Source: Amycolatopsis sp. 2-15 (GTDB lineage: Bacteria > Actinomycetota > Actinomycetes > Mycobacteriales > Pseudonocardiaceae). From it: a DNA stretch of 64,000 nt. The DNA is taken from NCBI RefSeq assembly GCF_030285625.1, contig NZ_CP127294.1, forward strand, positions 9,370,001-9,434,000, in the 5' to 3' direction. The position numbers and the translations under genes are program-made. The notes under the pieces are model-generated. The model was not told the DNA's origin. It worked only from the letters and a program-made list of their open reading frames with translations, and made no database searches. This document shows, piece after piece, positions 27,708 through 37,219 of this stretch (its first letter is position 1; each line of letters opens with the position of its first letter).

Positions 27708-27724
27708 TGTCAATCGGTGATGTC
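27705..27724 (+). promoter_or_regulatory. right pair of TGATGTC boxes (candidate arm sites)
   Basis: TGATGTC at 27705-27711 and 27718-27724, the same 13-bp step and orientation as the left pair at 15091/15104. The first box overlaps the int stop codon. Confidence 0.5.
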
Positions 27725-27726
27725 AG

Positions 27727-27758
27727 CAGGGCCCCCAATGATCTTGGGGGCCCTGTTT
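27727..27758. terminator. terminator between int and tRNA-Val
   Basis: CAGGGCCCCCAA and TTGGGGGCCCTG form a perfect 12-bp stem with a 5-base loop, followed by TTT. It terminates int and, from the other strand, the tRNA-Val transcript. Confidence 0.85.
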
Positions 27759-27762
27759 CCGC

Positions 27763-27837
27763 TGGTGGGCGCAGCAGGGTTCGAACCTGCGACCGCTCGG
27801 GTGTAAGCCGAGTGCTCTTCCGCTGAGCTATGCGCCC
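27763..27837 (-). tRNA. tRNA-Val(TAC), intact, with encoded CCA
   Basis: Cloverleaf folds fully on the minus strand: acceptor GGGCGCA/TGCGCCC, D stem GCTC/GAGC, anticodon stem CTCGG/CCGAG with loop CT-TAC-AC, T arm GCAGG TTCGAAC CCTGC, discriminator A and encoded CCA. Its 3' half (27765-27807) is supplied by the element and restores a functional gene, so integration is not harmful. Confidence 0.97.
27765..27807 (-). repeat. right attachment site (43-bp direct repeat)
   Basis: Identical to 14952-14994. The crossover must lie within these 43 bp, most likely in the anticodon arm as for other tRNA-targeting tyrosine integrases. Confidence 0.92.
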
Positions 27838-27885
27838 GGCGGCGGAACCCGGCGTCGGAGGCCGAGGCGGGGTTCCGCCGGAGGG

Positions 27886-28347
27886 TCAGGCCAGTTCGGC
27901 GACGGCCTTCTTCCACGCCGACTGGTCGCGGGCTTCGCCGGGCTGGTTGACCTCGGCGAAGCGGACGATGCCGTCGGTGTCGATGAGGAACGTGCCGCGC
28001 AGCGCCATACCGGCCTTGTCGTTGAAGACGCCGTAGGCCTGGGCGACCGCGCCGTGCGGCCAGAAGTCCGAGAGCAGCGGGAACTGGTAGTTCTGCTGCT
28101 CGGCCCACACCTTCAGCGAGAAGACCGCGTCGACGGAGACGCCCAGGATCTGGACGCCCTGGGTGTCGTAGTCGGCGAACTCGTCGCGCAGCTGGCAGAG
28201 CTCGCCGGTGCAGGTCCCGCTGAACGCGAACGGGAAGAAGACCAGCAGCACCGGCTTGTCACCCTTGAACGACGACAGCGTGACGGGCTGCTTGTTGTAG
28301 TCGTTGAGCGTGAAGTCCGGGGCTGGCGTACCGACCTCGACGGCCAT
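27886..28347 (-). CDS. ahpE: peroxiredoxin, AhpE type (1-Cys)
   Basis: 153 aa, the typical AhpE length. Thioredoxin fold with the peroxidatic motif P-F-A-F-S-G-T-C-T-G-E-L-C near residue 40; the first Cys is the peroxidatic residue. It reduces peroxides and peroxynitrite in the cytoplasm. As in mycobacteria (Rv2238c-Rv2239c-aceE), it is next to the DUF3052 gene and aceE, supporting orthology. Confidence 0.93.
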   Translation of the reverse strand: MAVEVGTPAPDFTLNDYNKQPVTLSSFKGDKPVLLVFFPFAFSGTCTGELCQLRDEFADYDTQGVQILGVSVDAVFSLKVWAEQQNYQFPLLSDFWPHGAVAQAYGVFNDKAGMALRGTFLIDTDGIVRFAEVNQPGEARDQSAWKKAVAELA

Positions 28348-28422
28348 ACGGCGAATCCTCTCCGAAAGCGATCACGAAACCTGCGCCGACAAGCCTATCG
28401 TGTCAGCCGCGCAGGCCCCGGT

Positions 28423-28857
28423 TCACCGCTGTTTCGCCTTCGAGGACTTCGGCGACACCAGGCGGGTCCCGAGCCAGTCGGCTCCCACGCTGATGTTGGC
28501 GGTCTGCGACAGACCGACCTGCGGCACGGCTTCGGCGATCTCACTGGGCTCGACGTGCCCGGGCTGACCCGTCTTGGGCGTCAGTACCCAGATCACGCCG
28601 TTCTCGTCCAGCGGACCACGGGCGTCGACCAGGGCGTCGCCCAGGTCGCCGTCGTCTTCGCGCCACCAGAGCAGCACGACGTCGATGACTTCGTCGGCGT
28701 CCTCGTCGAGGAGTTCGGCGCCGATCGCCTCCTCGATCGCCGCGCGGACGTCGTCGTCGACGTCCTCGTCCCAGCCGATCTCCTGGACCACCATGTCCGG
28801 CTTGATGCCAAGGCTCTCGGCGACGCCGGCAGTGCCTGCGTCTCCCGCGGCGACCAC
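28423..28857 (-). CDS. DUF3052 family conserved actinobacterial protein
   Basis: 144 aa from the GTG at 28857, with GGAGGAG eight bases upstream. Contains I-G-W-D-E-D-V-D-D-D-V-R, V-I-D-V-V-L-L-W-W-R near residue 65 and a basic C-terminus (P-K-S-S-K-A-K-Q-R). Very acidic middle. Function unknown; it is conserved between ahpE and aceE in actinobacteria. Confidence 0.88.
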   Translation of the reverse strand: MVAAGDAGTAGVAESLGIKPDMVVQEIGWDEDVDDDVRAAIEEAIGAELLDEDADEVIDVVLLWWREDDGDLGDALVDARGPLDENGVIWVLTPKTGQPGHVEPSEIAEAVPQVGLSQTANISVGADWLGTRLVSPKSSKAKQR

Positions 28858-29288
28858 TGCTTCCACTCCTCCAACTACGACGGAGCGCGGTGGTCGGTGA
28901 CGCAGGTGAAGCTGCGCCGGCCACCACACTCGGGTACACGGTTGTCGATAGCGAACACTGGCGCGGCGCTGCGCGCAACCGTCCACACCGGATCTTTGAC
29001 AAGTCGTGTCGCAGCGTGGAGGCCCCCCGGGGTCTTCGGTGCCCCCGGGGCAGGTGTCTGTGGGCAGTGTCGCACGACCGCTCCGGTAACCCCCGGAAAC
29101 CTCTCCTCTAGTGTTGTGGAGAAGAAAACGCGCGCGCGATACACCGCACGCGGGGAGTGGTGCACTCGGGGCGACCCTTGTTACCGGACAGTAAAGGTGA
29201 CGGGAGCCGGGCCGGGGACGACGATGGGAATCGGCGTGCACTCCCGCCCAGCAGCTACAACGGCTACAACCAGCTACAAGGAGACCCC
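28858..29288. promoter_or_regulatory. divergent promoter region DUF3052 / aceE
   Basis: 430 bp between divergent genes. GCTACAA is repeated three times at 29254, 29263 and 29273 directly upstream of the aceE ribosome site (AAGGAG). No RNA gene seen and no strong -35/-10 pair could be fixed. Confidence 0.5.
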
Positions 29289-32084
29289 TTGGCCCCGCAG
29301 AACGACGGCGCCTCCGGCAAGGAGACCCCGGCACGCGTACGCGTCATCCGTGACGGACTCGCGGCGCACCTGCCCGACATCGACCCGGAGGAGACCGCCG
29401 AATGGCTGGACTCCTTCGACGAGGCGCTGGCCAGGGGTGGTCAGCAGCGCGCGCGTTACCTGATGCTGCGCATCCTGGAGCGTGCCCGCGAGCGCAACGT
29501 CGGCGTGCCCGCGCTCACGTCCACGGACTACGTGAACACCATCCCCACGGAAAACGAGCCGTGGTTCCCCGGCGACGAGGAGATCGAGCGCCGCTACCGC
29601 CGCTACATCCGCTGGAACGCCGCGATCATGGTGCACCGCGCGCAGCGGCCGGGCGTCGGCGTCGGCGGGCACATCTCGACCTACGCCTCGTCCGCGGCGC
29701 TGTACGAAGTGGGCTTCAACCACTTCTTCCGCGGCAAGGACCACTCCGGCGGCGGTGACCAGGTCTACTTCCAGGGCCACGCCTCCCCGGGCATGTACGC
29801 GCGGGCGTTCCTCGAGGGCCGCCTGTCCGCGGAGCAGCTCGACGGGTTCCGCCAGGAGTACAGCCACGCCGGCGAGGGCGGCGGCCTGCCGTCGTACCCG
29901 CACCCGCGGCTGATGCCGGACTTCTGGGAGAACCCCACGGTGTCCATGGGCCTCGGCCCGATGAACGCCATCTACCAGGCGCGATTCAACCGCTACCTGC
30001 GCGATCGCGGCATCAAGGACACCAACGACCAGCACGTCTGGGCGTTCCTCGGCGACGGCGAGATGGACGAGCCGGAGTCGCGCGGCCTCATCCACGTGGC
30101 CGCGGGCGAGGGCCTCGACAACCTGACCTTCGTGATCAACTGCAACCTGCAGCGGCTCGACGGCCCGGTGCGCGGCAACGGCAAGATCATCCAGGAGCTC
30201 GAGTCGTACTTCCGCGGCGCGGGCTGGAACGTGATCAAGGTCATCTGGGGCCGCGAGTGGGACTCGCTGCTGCACGCCGACCGCGACGGCGCCCTGGTCA
30301 ACCTGATGAACGTGACGCCGGACGGCGACTACCAGACGTACAAGGCCAATGACGGCGCGTACGTGCGCGAGCACTTCTTCGGCCGCGACCCGCGGACGAA
30401 GGACCTGGTCAAGGACCTCTCCGACGGCGACATCTGGAACCTCAAGCGCGGTGGCCACGACTACCGCAAGGTGTACGCCGCGTACAAGGCGGCCATGGAG
30501 CACCACGGCCAGCCCACGGTGATCCTCGCCCACACGATCAAGGGCTACGGCCTCGGACCGGCGTTCGAGGGTCGCAACGCCACGCACCAGATGAAGAAGC
30601 TCACGCTCGACGACCTCAAGCTGTTCCGCGACGCCCAGCGCATCCCGATCAGCGACGCCGAGCTCGAGCGCGACCCGAAGCTGCCGCCGTACTTCCACCC
30701 GGGCCCCGACTCGCCCGAGATCGAGTACATGATCGGCCGCCGCAAGGCGCTGGGCGGCTACCTGCCCGAGCGCCGGCCGAAGCACGCCAAGGCGCTCGTG
30801 CTGCCGGGCGACAAGGTCTACGAGGGCATCCGGAAGGGTTCGGGCAAGCAGGAGGTCGCCACCACGATGGCGTTCGTCCGGCTCGTGCGCGAGCTCGCGA
30901 AGGACTCGGAGATCGGCAAGCGCGTCGTCCCGATCATCCCGGACGAGGCCCGCACGTTCGGTCTCGACTCGATGTTCCCGACGGCCAAGATCTACAACCC
31001 GCACGGCCAGACGTACACGTCGGTCGACGCGAGCCTGATGCTGGCCTACAAGGAGTCCGAGAAGGGCCAGCTGCTGCACGAGGGCATCAACGAGGCGGGT
31101 TCCACCGCGTCGTTCACGGCCGTCGGCACCTCGTACGCCACCCACGGCGAGCCGATGATCCCGATCTACATCTTCTACTCGATGTTCGGGTTCCAGCGGA
31201 CCGGCGACGGCCTGTACGCGGCGGCGGACCAGATGGCGCGCGGCTTCGTGCTCGGCGCCACCGCGGGCCGCACCACGCTGACCGGTGAGGGCCTGCAGCA
31301 CGCCGACGGGCACTCGCTGCTGCTGTCGGCGACCAACCCGGCGGTCGTGGCCTACGACCCGGCCTACTCGTTCGAGATCGCCCACATCGTCCGCGACGGT
31401 CTGCGGCGCATGTACGGCGAGACCGGGCCTCACGGCAACGGCGAGAACGTCTTCTACTACCTGACGATCTACAACGAGCCCTACCAGCAGCCCGCCGAGC
31501 CGGAGAACCTCGACGTCGACGGCCTGCTCAAGGGGCTCTACAAGTACGCCGACGCCCCAGCGGGCGACGGCCCGGAGGCGCACATCCTGGTCTCCGGCGT
31601 CACGATGCCCGACGCGCTCAAGGCCCAGCAGCTGCTGGCCGAGGAGTGGGGCGTGCGCGCGGCGGTGTGGTCGGCCACGTCGTGGACCGAGCTGCGCCGC
31701 GAGGCCGTGGAGATCGACCACGACAACCTGCTCCACCCGGCCGACAGCCCCCGCGTGCCGTACGTGACGCAGGCGCTCTCTGGCGTCAACGGGCCGGTCG
31801 TGGCGGTGTCGGACTGGATGCGCGCGGTGCCGGACCTGATCCGCCCGTGGGTGCCCACCGACATGCTCACGCTCGGCACCGACGGGTTCGGCTTCTCCGA
31901 CACCCGCCCGGCCGCGCGCCGCAAGTTCCTCGTGGACGCGCAGTCGATCGTGGTCGGCGCCCTCACGGCGCTCGCCAAGCGCGGCGAGGTCGCGCACGAC
32001 AAGGTGACCGAAGCGGTGCGCCGCTACCGCCTCGACGACGTGTCGGCCGCCGGCCCGCAGACGTCGGACTCGGGCAACGCGTAA
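29289..32084 (+). CDS. aceE: pyruvate dehydrogenase E1 component, homodimeric AceE
   Basis: 931 aa from the TTG at 29289 (AAGGAG upstream); a GTG frame start at 29157 would add unrelated residues. Thiamine-diphosphate enzyme with [18 protein letters not shown] (start of the ThDP/Mg motif) and N-C-N-L-Q-R-L-D, then [10 protein letters not shown] and a C-terminal transketolase domain. It decarboxylates pyruvate and passes the acetyl group to lipoyl-E2. Located beside ahpE/DUF3052 as in mycobacteria. A terminator follows. Confidence 0.96.
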   Translation: MAPQNDGASGKETPARVRVIRDGLAAHLPDIDPEETAEWLDSFDEALARGGQQRARYLMLRILERARERNVGVPALTSTDYVNTIPTENEPWFPGDEEIERRYRRYIRWNAAIMVHRAQRPGVGVGGHISTYASSAALYEVGFNHFFRGKDHSGGGDQVYFQGHASPGMYARAFLEGRLSAEQLDGFRQEYSHAGEGGGLPSYPHPRLMPDFWENPTVSMGLGPMNAIYQARFNRYLRDRGIKDTNDQHVWAFLGDGEMDEPESRGLIHVAAGEGLDNLTFVINCNLQRLDGPVRGNGKIIQELESYFRGAGWNVIKVIWGREWDSLLHADRDGALVNLMNVTPDGDYQTYKANDGAYVREHFFGRDPRTKDLVKDLSDGDIWNLKRGGHDYRKVYAAYKAAMEHHGQPTVILAHTIKGYGLGPAFEGRNATHQMKKLTLDDLKLFRDAQRIPISDAELERDPKLPPYFHPGPDSPEIEYMIGRRKALGGYLPERRPKHAKALVLPGDKVYEGIRKGSGKQEVATTMAFVRLVRELAKDSEIGKRVVPIIPDEARTFGLDSMFPTAKIYNPHGQTYTSVDASLMLAYKESEKGQLLHEGINEAGSTASFTAVGTSYATHGEPMIPIYIFYSMFGFQRTGDGLYAAADQMARGFVLGATAGRTTLTGEGLQHADGHSLLLSATNPAVVAYDPAYSFEIAHIVRDGLRRMYGETGPHGNGENVFYYLTIYNEPYQQPAEPENLDVDGLLKGLYKYADAPAGDGPEAHILVSGVTMPDALKAQQLLAEEWGVRAAVWSATSWTELRREAVEIDHDNLLHPADSPRVPYVTQALSGVNGPVVAVSDWMRAVPDLIRPWVPTDMLTLGTDGFGFSDTRPAARRKFLVDAQSIVVGALTALAKRGEVAHDKVTEAVRRYRLDDVSAAGPQTSDSGNA

Positions 32085-32097
32085 GCACTGGTCGCCG

Positions 32098-32136
32098 CAA
32101 GACCCTCCGGGCCGCACAATGGCCTGGAGGGTCTTG
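32098..32136 (+). terminator. aceE terminator
   Basis: CAAGACCCTCC pairs with GGAGGGTCTTG (11 bp) and an inner GGCC/GGCC extends the stem. It lies 14 bases after the aceE stop. Confidence 0.75.
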
Positions 32137-32222
32137 CTGTCTCCAGGCCCCAGCCCACTAAAGTAGACATCGGATGTATCTAAGCCTTGAGGTACCCAGC
32201 GCCTGAGGAAGGGTGATCGAGC

Positions 32223-33434
32223 GTGACCCAGCGTCGTCTGCCGCGGCCGAGCGAACTGAAGCAGATCCTGCGGCCGAAGCCGATCGTGCTCAACCCGACC
32301 GAGCGGCGCCTGTCGAGCGCGCACACGATCGCCGATCTGCGGATGATCGGGCGCAAGCGCACGCCGCGCGCCGCGTTCGACTACACCGACGGCGCGGCCG
32401 AGCTCGAAGACAGCCTGCTGCGCGCCCGGCAGGCCTACCGGCGCGTGGAGTTCCACCCCAACGTGCTGCGCGGAGTGTCCGATGTGGACACCACGCGGAC
32501 CGTGCTCGGCAAGACCTCGGCGCTGCCGTTCGGCTTCGCGCCCACCGGGTTCACGCGCATGATGCAGCACGAGGGCGAGAGCGCCGTGGCCCGCGTGGCG
32601 CAGCGCAACGGGATCCCGATGAGCCTCTCGACCATGGCGACCACCTCCATCGAGGACCTCGCCGCGGCGGCCCCGGAGGCGCGCAAGTGGTTCCAGCTCT
32701 ACGTGTGGCGCGACCACGGCGCCGGCGAAGATCTGATGAATCGCGCGTGGGAGAACGGCTACGACACGCTCCTGCTCACCGTCGACACCCCGGTGGCCGG
32801 CGCGCGCATGCGCGACGTGCGCAACGGGCTCACCATTCCGCCGGCGCTCACGCTCAAGACGTTCGCCGACGGCGCGATGCACCCCGCGTGGTGGTTCAAC
32901 CTGCTCACCACCGAGCCGCTGAACTTCGCTTCGCTGAACCACTTCGACGGCACCGTGGCCGAGCTGCTGGCCCAGCTCTTCGACCCGACGCTCGACTTCG
33001 ACGACCTCGACTGGGTGCGCCGCACCTGGCCCGGCAAGCTCGTGGTCAAGGGCGTGCAGAACGTGACCGATGCGCGGGACGTGGTGAAACACGGCGCCGA
33101 CGGCGTGGTCCTGTCCAACCACGGCGGCCGCCAGCTCGACCGCGCGCCGACGCCGCTCGAGCTGCTGCCCGCGGTGCTCGACGAGATCCAGGGCAGCGCC
33201 GAGGTGTGGGTCGACACCGGCATCCTCTCCGGCGGCGACATCGTGGCCGCGATCGCGCGCGGCGCCGACTTCGTGCTCGTCGGCCGCGCGTTCCTCTACG
33301 GCCTGATGGCCGGCGGCGAGCGCGGCGTGCAGCGTTGCGTGGACATCCTGCGCACCGAGATGATCCGGACCATGCAGCTGCTGGGCGTGCGCCGCGTCGA
33401 CGACCTGCGGCCTTCGCACGTGACCCTGCGCTAG
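32223..33434 (+). CDS. lldD: FMN-dependent L-lactate dehydrogenase / alpha-hydroxyacid oxidoreductase
   Basis: 403 aa from the GTG at 32223. TIM-barrel alpha-hydroxyacid oxidase family: A-A-F-D-Y-T-D-G-A-A-E near residue 48, phosphate/FMN site T-G-F-T-R-M-M near 105, catalytic base in L-S-N-H-G-G-R-Q-L-D near 298 and C-terminal D-T-G-I-L-S-G-G-D-I. It oxidises L-lactate to pyruvate, probably donating to the quinone pool at the membrane. It lies before a lactate permease gene and after aceE, giving a lactate-to-acetyl-CoA route. Confidence 0.92.
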   Translation: MTQRRLPRPSELKQILRPKPIVLNPTERRLSSAHTIADLRMIGRKRTPRAAFDYTDGAAELEDSLLRARQAYRRVEFHPNVLRGVSDVDTTRTVLGKTSALPFGFAPTGFTRMMQHEGESAVARVAQRNGIPMSLSTMATTSIEDLAAAAPEARKWFQLYVWRDHGAGEDLMNRAWENGYDTLLLTVDTPVAGARMRDVRNGLTIPPALTLKTFADGAMHPAWWFNLLTTEPLNFASLNHFDGTVAELLAQLFDPTLDFDDLDWVRRTWPGKLVVKGVQNVTDARDVVKHGADGVVLSNHGGRQLDRAPTPLELLPAVLDEIQGSAEVWVDTGILSGGDIVAAIARGADFVLVGRAFLYGLMAGGERGVQRCVDILRTEMIRTMQLLGVRRVDDLRPSHVTLR

Positions 33435-33454
33435 CGCCCGCCCACCTCCGCCCC

Positions 33455-33485
33455 CCAATGCCCCAATGCCGCACTGGGGCATTGG
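33455..33485 (+). terminator. hairpin between lldD and lldP
   Basis: CCAATGCCCCA and TGGGGCATTGG form an 11-bp stem with a 9-base loop. No T-run follows, so it may attenuate rather than end transcription. Confidence 0.5.
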
Positions 33486-33598
33486 TCCAGACGTGCGACA
33501 CCGGGTTGACGTACCAGTGGGTCTGTGACGAGTATCTCAGCCACCTCGTGAAAGGCTGTTTCCGCGATCCGGAAACGGCGGTCCCCCCGGAGGTCGGC

Positions 33599-35212
33599 GT
33601 GTTCGTGCAGGAACTGGCTCCGCTCGGTGCTCTCGGGCTTTCGGCGCTCGTCGCGGTGGTGCCACTGGCCGTGGTGCTGGTGCTGCTGGGGGTGGTCCGG
33701 ACCAAGGCCCACCACGCCGCGTTGATCGGGCTCGTCGTGGCGCTCGTGGTCGGTATCGCCGTGTACGGAATGCCCGTGGGGCAAGCGATTTCCGGGGCCC
33801 TGCAAGGGGCGGCGTTCGGGCTGTTCCCGATCCTGTGGATCGTTGTCAACGCGCTGTGGATCTACCGCGTCACCGTGCACACGGGTCACTTCGACGTGCT
33901 GCGCCGCTCGTTCGGGCGGATCTCCGACGACCCTCGACTGCAGGCGCTGATCATCGCCTTCTGCTTCGGCGCGCTGATGGAGGCGCTGGCGGGCTTCGGC
34001 GCGCCCGTGGCGATCAGCGCGGTGATGCTCGTGGCCGTCGGGTTCGGCCCGGGCAAGGCCGCCGTGGTGGCGCTGGTCGCGAACACCGCTCCGGTGGCCT
34101 TCGGCGCGATGGGCACGCCGGTGGTCACGCTCGCGCAGGTGACCGGGCTGCCGCTGGAGCAGGTGTCGTCGATCGTCGGGCGGCAGACGCCGTTGCTGGC
34201 GCTGTTCGTGCCGCTGCTGCTGGTGATCATCGTCGACGGGAAGCGCGGCCTGCGTGAGACGTGGGTGCCGGCGCTGGTGTGCGGTGTCGCGTTCGGCGTG
34301 GTGCAGTTCCTCGCGTCCAACTTCGTCTCGCCGCAGCTGGCGGACATCGGCGCGGCGCTGGCCGGCGCCGCCGCGCTCGTGGCGCTGCCGATGACGCGCC
34401 GCGCGGTGCCCGCCGAGGTCCGCGAGCAGGTGCTCACCGGCTCCCACACCGCGACACTCGACCGGCCCGACGAGCGGGGCGAGGTCGTGCGCGCCTACCT
34501 GCCGTATGCGTTGATCATCGTGATCTTCTCGCTCGCGCAGGTGCCGCCGATCAAGAAGCTGCTCGACACGGCCACGTGGAAGTTCCACTGGCCGGGCCTC
34601 GACGTGCACGGCCCGGACGGCAAAGCCGTGTCCGGCAATACGTTCTCGCTGCCGTTCCTCAACACCGGCGGCACGCTCGTGCTCATCGCGGGGCTGCTCA
34701 CGCTCGTGGCGCTCAAGGTCGCCGCGGGCACGGCCGGGCGGGAGTGGCTGGCGACGGTGAAGGAGCTGCGGTTCGCGATCGTCACCGTGACCGGGGTGCT
34801 CGCGCTGGCCTACGTGATGAACCTGTCGGGCCAGACGACCACCATCGGCACGTTCATCGCCGCGGCCGGCGCCGGGCTCGCGTTCCTCTCCCCCGTGCTC
34901 GGCTGGTTCGGCGTCGCCGTCTCTGGCTCCGACACCTCGGCCAACGCGTTGTTCGGCGCACTGCAGGTCACGGCCGCGCACCAGACGGGCCTGCGCGCGG
35001 ACCTGCTGGCCGCGGCGAACAGCTCCGGCGGTGTGCTGGGCAAGATGATCTCGCCGCAGAACCTGACCATCGCGTGCGTCGCGGCCAACCTGCCGGGCGA
35101 AGAGGGCAAGCTATTGCGCAAGGTGCTGCCGTGGAGCGTGGGGCTGCTGCTGGTGATGTGCCTGATCGTGTTCGGGCAGAGCACCCCGGTGCTCAGCTGG
35201 ATGCTGCCGTGA
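33599..35212 (+). CDS. lldP: L-lactate permease, LctP/LldP family
   Basis: 537 aa from the GTG at 33599 (GGAGG five bases upstream; a second GTG lies two codons later). About 13-14 hydrophobic segments and the family signature F-C-F-G-A-L-M-E-A-L-A-G-F-G-A-P-V near residue 125. Proton-linked lactate/glycolate uptake at the cytoplasmic membrane. Downstream of lldD, convergent with and overlapping pnuC by 20 bp. Confidence 0.92.
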   Translation: MFVQELAPLGALGLSALVAVVPLAVVLVLLGVVRTKAHHAALIGLVVALVVGIAVYGMPVGQAISGALQGAAFGLFPILWIVVNALWIYRVTVHTGHFDVLRRSFGRISDDPRLQALIIAFCFGALMEALAGFGAPVAISAVMLVAVGFGPGKAAVVALVANTAPVAFGAMGTPVVTLAQVTGLPLEQVSSIVGRQTPLLALFVPLLLVIIVDGKRGLRETWVPALVCGVAFGVVQFLASNFVSPQLADIGAALAGAAALVALPMTRRAVPAEVREQVLTGSHTATLDRPDERGEVVRAYLPYALIIVIFSLAQVPPIKKLLDTATWKFHWPGLDVHGPDGKAVSGNTFSLPFLNTGGTLVLIAGLLTLVALKVAAGTAGREWLATVKELRFAIVTVTGVLALAYVMNLSGQTTTIGTFIAAAGAGLAFLSPVLGWFGVAVSGSDTSANALFGALQVTAAHQTGLRADLLAAANSSGGVLGKMISPQNLTIACVAANLPGEEGKLLRKVLPWSVGLLLVMCLIVFGQSTPVLSWMLP

Positions 35213-35831
35213 CCGCCCGGTGCACGGCCACGCGCTTGGCCGAACGGTTCCAGTTCCACCAGCCGTGCACGACCAGCACCGCGAAGACGAGGTAGATCGC
35301 GGCGGAGAAGTACAGGCCCGAGGAGATCTGCAGCGGCACCCCGATCGCGTCGACCACCAGCCACACGCCCCAGAACTCCACCAGTCCCGCACCCTGCGCA
35401 CCGAAGGCGACGAGCGTGCCGACGAAGATCGCGGCGTCGGGCCACGGCGCCCACGACGCGTTGAGCGCCTGGAGCACCAGCGCCATCGCAACGGTGCCGA
35501 CGGCGAACGCGCCGGCCATCGCCCAGCGCTCGGCGGGCCGGCCCGTGCGCACGACCACGCCGTTGACGGGGTCGGTGCGGCGGCGCCACGCCCACCAGCC
35601 GTAGAGCGAGATCGCGAGGATGGCGACCTGCCGGCTCGCCAGGCCGCCGAGGTGCGCGGAAACGTAGACGGAGAACAGCAGGATCGTCGCACCGACCTGC
35701 ACGGGCCAGGTCCACAGCGTCCGCCGGTCGGCGAGGAACACGACCGCGAGCGCGAGCACCTGCCCCGCGAGCTCCGCGATCGAGATCCACTGGCCGAACA
35801 CCGTGACACCGTGCTGCAACAGGAAGTCCAC
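35193..35831 (-). CDS. pnuC: PnuC-family nicotinamide mononucleotide/riboside transporter
   Basis: 212 aa from the GTG at 35831 (GAAAGGG upstream; the ATG at 35856 is out of frame). Seven or so hydrophobic helices with family-like W-I-S-I-A-E-L-A-G-Q, Y-G-W-W-A-W and L-V-E-F-W-G-V-W. PnuC proteins are facilitators for nicotinamide riboside or thiamine/riboflavin relatives. I looked for FMN and TPP riboswitch consensus upstream and saw neither, so the vitamin is uncertain. Confidence 0.85.
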   Translation of the reverse strand: MDFLLQHGVTVFGQWISIAELAGQVLALAVVFLADRRTLWTWPVQVGATILLFSVYVSAHLGGLASRQVAILAISLYGWWAWRRRTDPVNGVVVRTGRPAERWAMAGAFAVGTVAMALVLQALNASWAPWPDAAIFVGTLVAFGAQGAGLVEFWGVWLVVDAIGVPLQISSGLYFSAAIYLVFAVLVVHGWWNWNRSAKRVAVHRAVTAASS

Positions 35832-35985
35832 GTCCGCACCCTTTCTCGTCCCCCATGTAACTCTGGCGCCAACACCCGGGGCGGTCGCGGGATTCCCCGG
35901 AGTGTGAGGCGGGCGACACCGTCTCGGCACGCGGACAGGCCCGGTGCCCTCCCGATGCACCGGGCCTGTCCGAACCGCAACGGGA

Positions 35986-36846
35986 TCAGCGATCGACGCG
36001 GTTGAACCCGACCGGCGGGGTCGGGGTGTCGTTCGCGGCCTGGTGGCCGTCTCCCGGCTGAACCGGCTGCGTGCGGGTCTGCGCGGTCTGCGGCTGCGCC
36101 GCCTGGGTGGTCTGGGCCTGGGCCTGAGTGGTCTGGGCCTGCGTTTGACCGCCGACCTGGCGCTGACCACCACCGTTGCCCGGGCTCAGCTGGCCCTGCA
36201 GGTTGGTGAGCCAGCCGCCCCAGCGGTCCTGGGCGGGCTTGATGAGACCGCCACCGAAGCCGACCACGATCACGCCGCCGATGGTCGCCAGCACCGTGAT
36301 GAGCACCGGGCCGGTGATGGCGGTGGCGATGTTGACCTGGCCCAGCGCGGCGATGATGCCGAACGCCATGATCAGCCAGTAGGCGACGGTGCCGAGCAGC
36401 CGGCCCGCCGGCCGCGTGGACATCGCCGAGTTCACGACGTCCCGCACGACCTTCGCGATGGCCGCCGCCACGACGATGAGCACCAGCGCCACCACGATCC
36501 GCGGCAGGAACGCGATGATGTCGTTGAGCAGCTGGCTGACCGGATTCGACTCACCGAACACGCCGAACGCCAGCTGGAGCGCGATCAGCAGAATGAAGTA
36601 GTAGACCAGTTTCACGAGGATGCCGGTGGCGTCGACATTCGCCTGCTTCATCATTCCGGTCAGCCCCGTCTTCTCGACGAGCCGGGAGAATCCGAGTTTT
36701 CCGAGCACCAGTGACAGCGCTTTGGACACCGCTTTCGCGATCAGCCAGCCGATCAGCAGGATGATCAGAAAACCGACGAGTTTCGGGACGAACGTGGCCA
36801 CCAGATTCCAGGCCTGTCCGAGTCCGTCCTTGAGTTGCTCACCCAC
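35986..36846 (-). CDS. TM-helix/mechanosensitive channel-like membrane protein with Gln-rich tail
   Basis: 286 aa from the GTG at 36846 with GAAGGGAG upstream. Five hydrophobic helices: L-V-G-F-L-I-I-L-L-I-G-W-L-I near residue 24, then near 80, 115, 150 and 180. Matches TM_helix (CmpX-like) repeats related to MscS. The last 70 residues are a low-complexity Q/T/A tail (Q-A-Q-T-T-Q-A-Q), probably cytoplasmic and disordered. It would gate ions or sense membrane tension; no direct evidence here. Confidence 0.8.
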   Translation of the reverse strand: MGEQLKDGLGQAWNLVATFVPKLVGFLIILLIGWLIAKAVSKALSLVLGKLGFSRLVEKTGLTGMMKQANVDATGILVKLVYYFILLIALQLAFGVFGESNPVSQLLNDIIAFLPRIVVALVLIVVAAAIAKVVRDVVNSAMSTRPAGRLLGTVAYWLIMAFGIIAALGQVNIATAITGPVLITVLATIGGVIVVGFGGGLIKPAQDRWGGWLTNLQGQLSPGNGGGQRQVGGQTQAQTTQAQAQTTQAAQPQTAQTRTQPVQPGDGHQAANDTPTPPVGFNRVDR

Positions 36847-37219
36847 GCTGGCTCCCTTCGTCGTGGATTCCCGGCTGCGGGCCGTTGCAGCGGGTCGATG
36901 ATCAGGTACCCAGCCAGCGGGAGTGCGTTGCACCACGATCGAGTGAGACGACTGGCGCCGGAAGATCAATCGCGGCCATACTTGTACTACCGGTGGGGAC
37001 CGGGGAGACGAGGCCGTCCGGCGCAGCGTAAACCGCAAGCGCCGGGCGGCCTCGAGCATTTGCGGGTATTACCACCGGGCGTATTCAGCGGGTGTTCGTG
37101 TCGTCGCCCTGCGAATACGCTTCAGGTTTCGCCGGATCCTTCGGGGCTTTCAGCGCCCTTCGAGGTTTCGGCGTCCTTCGGTTTCACAGGGCGACGACAC
37201 GCGTTCACCGAACGGACAC
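36847..37219. other. intergenic region with 14-bp inverted repeat
   Basis: 373 bp without a supportable gene. GTGTCGTCGCCCTG (37098-37111) and its complement (37187-37200) bracket 75 bases in which TCCTTCGG recurs. On the minus strand it follows the ABC permease stop (37220) and could act as its 3' structure. Confidence 0.5.

Larger units (their letters stand above)
14952..27807. mobile_element. integrative element in tRNA-Val(TAC), ~12.8 kb
   Basis: Bounded by 43-bp direct repeats of the tRNA-Val 3' half. The integrase and excisionase genes lie at the right end, next to the regenerated intact tRNA. Gene content: DoxX-like protein, integrase remnant, SAM methyltransferase, small unknowns, IS256 remnant, DNA ligase, C5 methyltransferase (frameshifted), P-loop ATPase, iteron array, xis, int. 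The layout (replication-like ATPase, xis, int, att) resembles actinobacterial integrative elements. No FtsK-like Tra, Spd or relaxase gene is seen, so it is probably mobilisable at best or a decayed AICE. Base composition is patchier and locally lower in GC than the flanks. Confidence 0.88.

Noticed and set aside
14952..27807. Complete prophage or complete conjugative AICE
   Set aside because: No capsid, tail, lysis, FtsK-like Tra, relaxase or Spd genes.
29274..33482. 1402-aa open frame on the minus strand opposite aceE/lldD
   Set aside because: High-GC shadow frame; composition is Arg/Ala/Val/His-rich without domains, while the plus strand encodes clear AceE and LldD.
35832..35990. FMN or TPP riboswitch before pnuC
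   Set aside because: Neither the FMN nor the TPP consensus blocks can be found in the leader.
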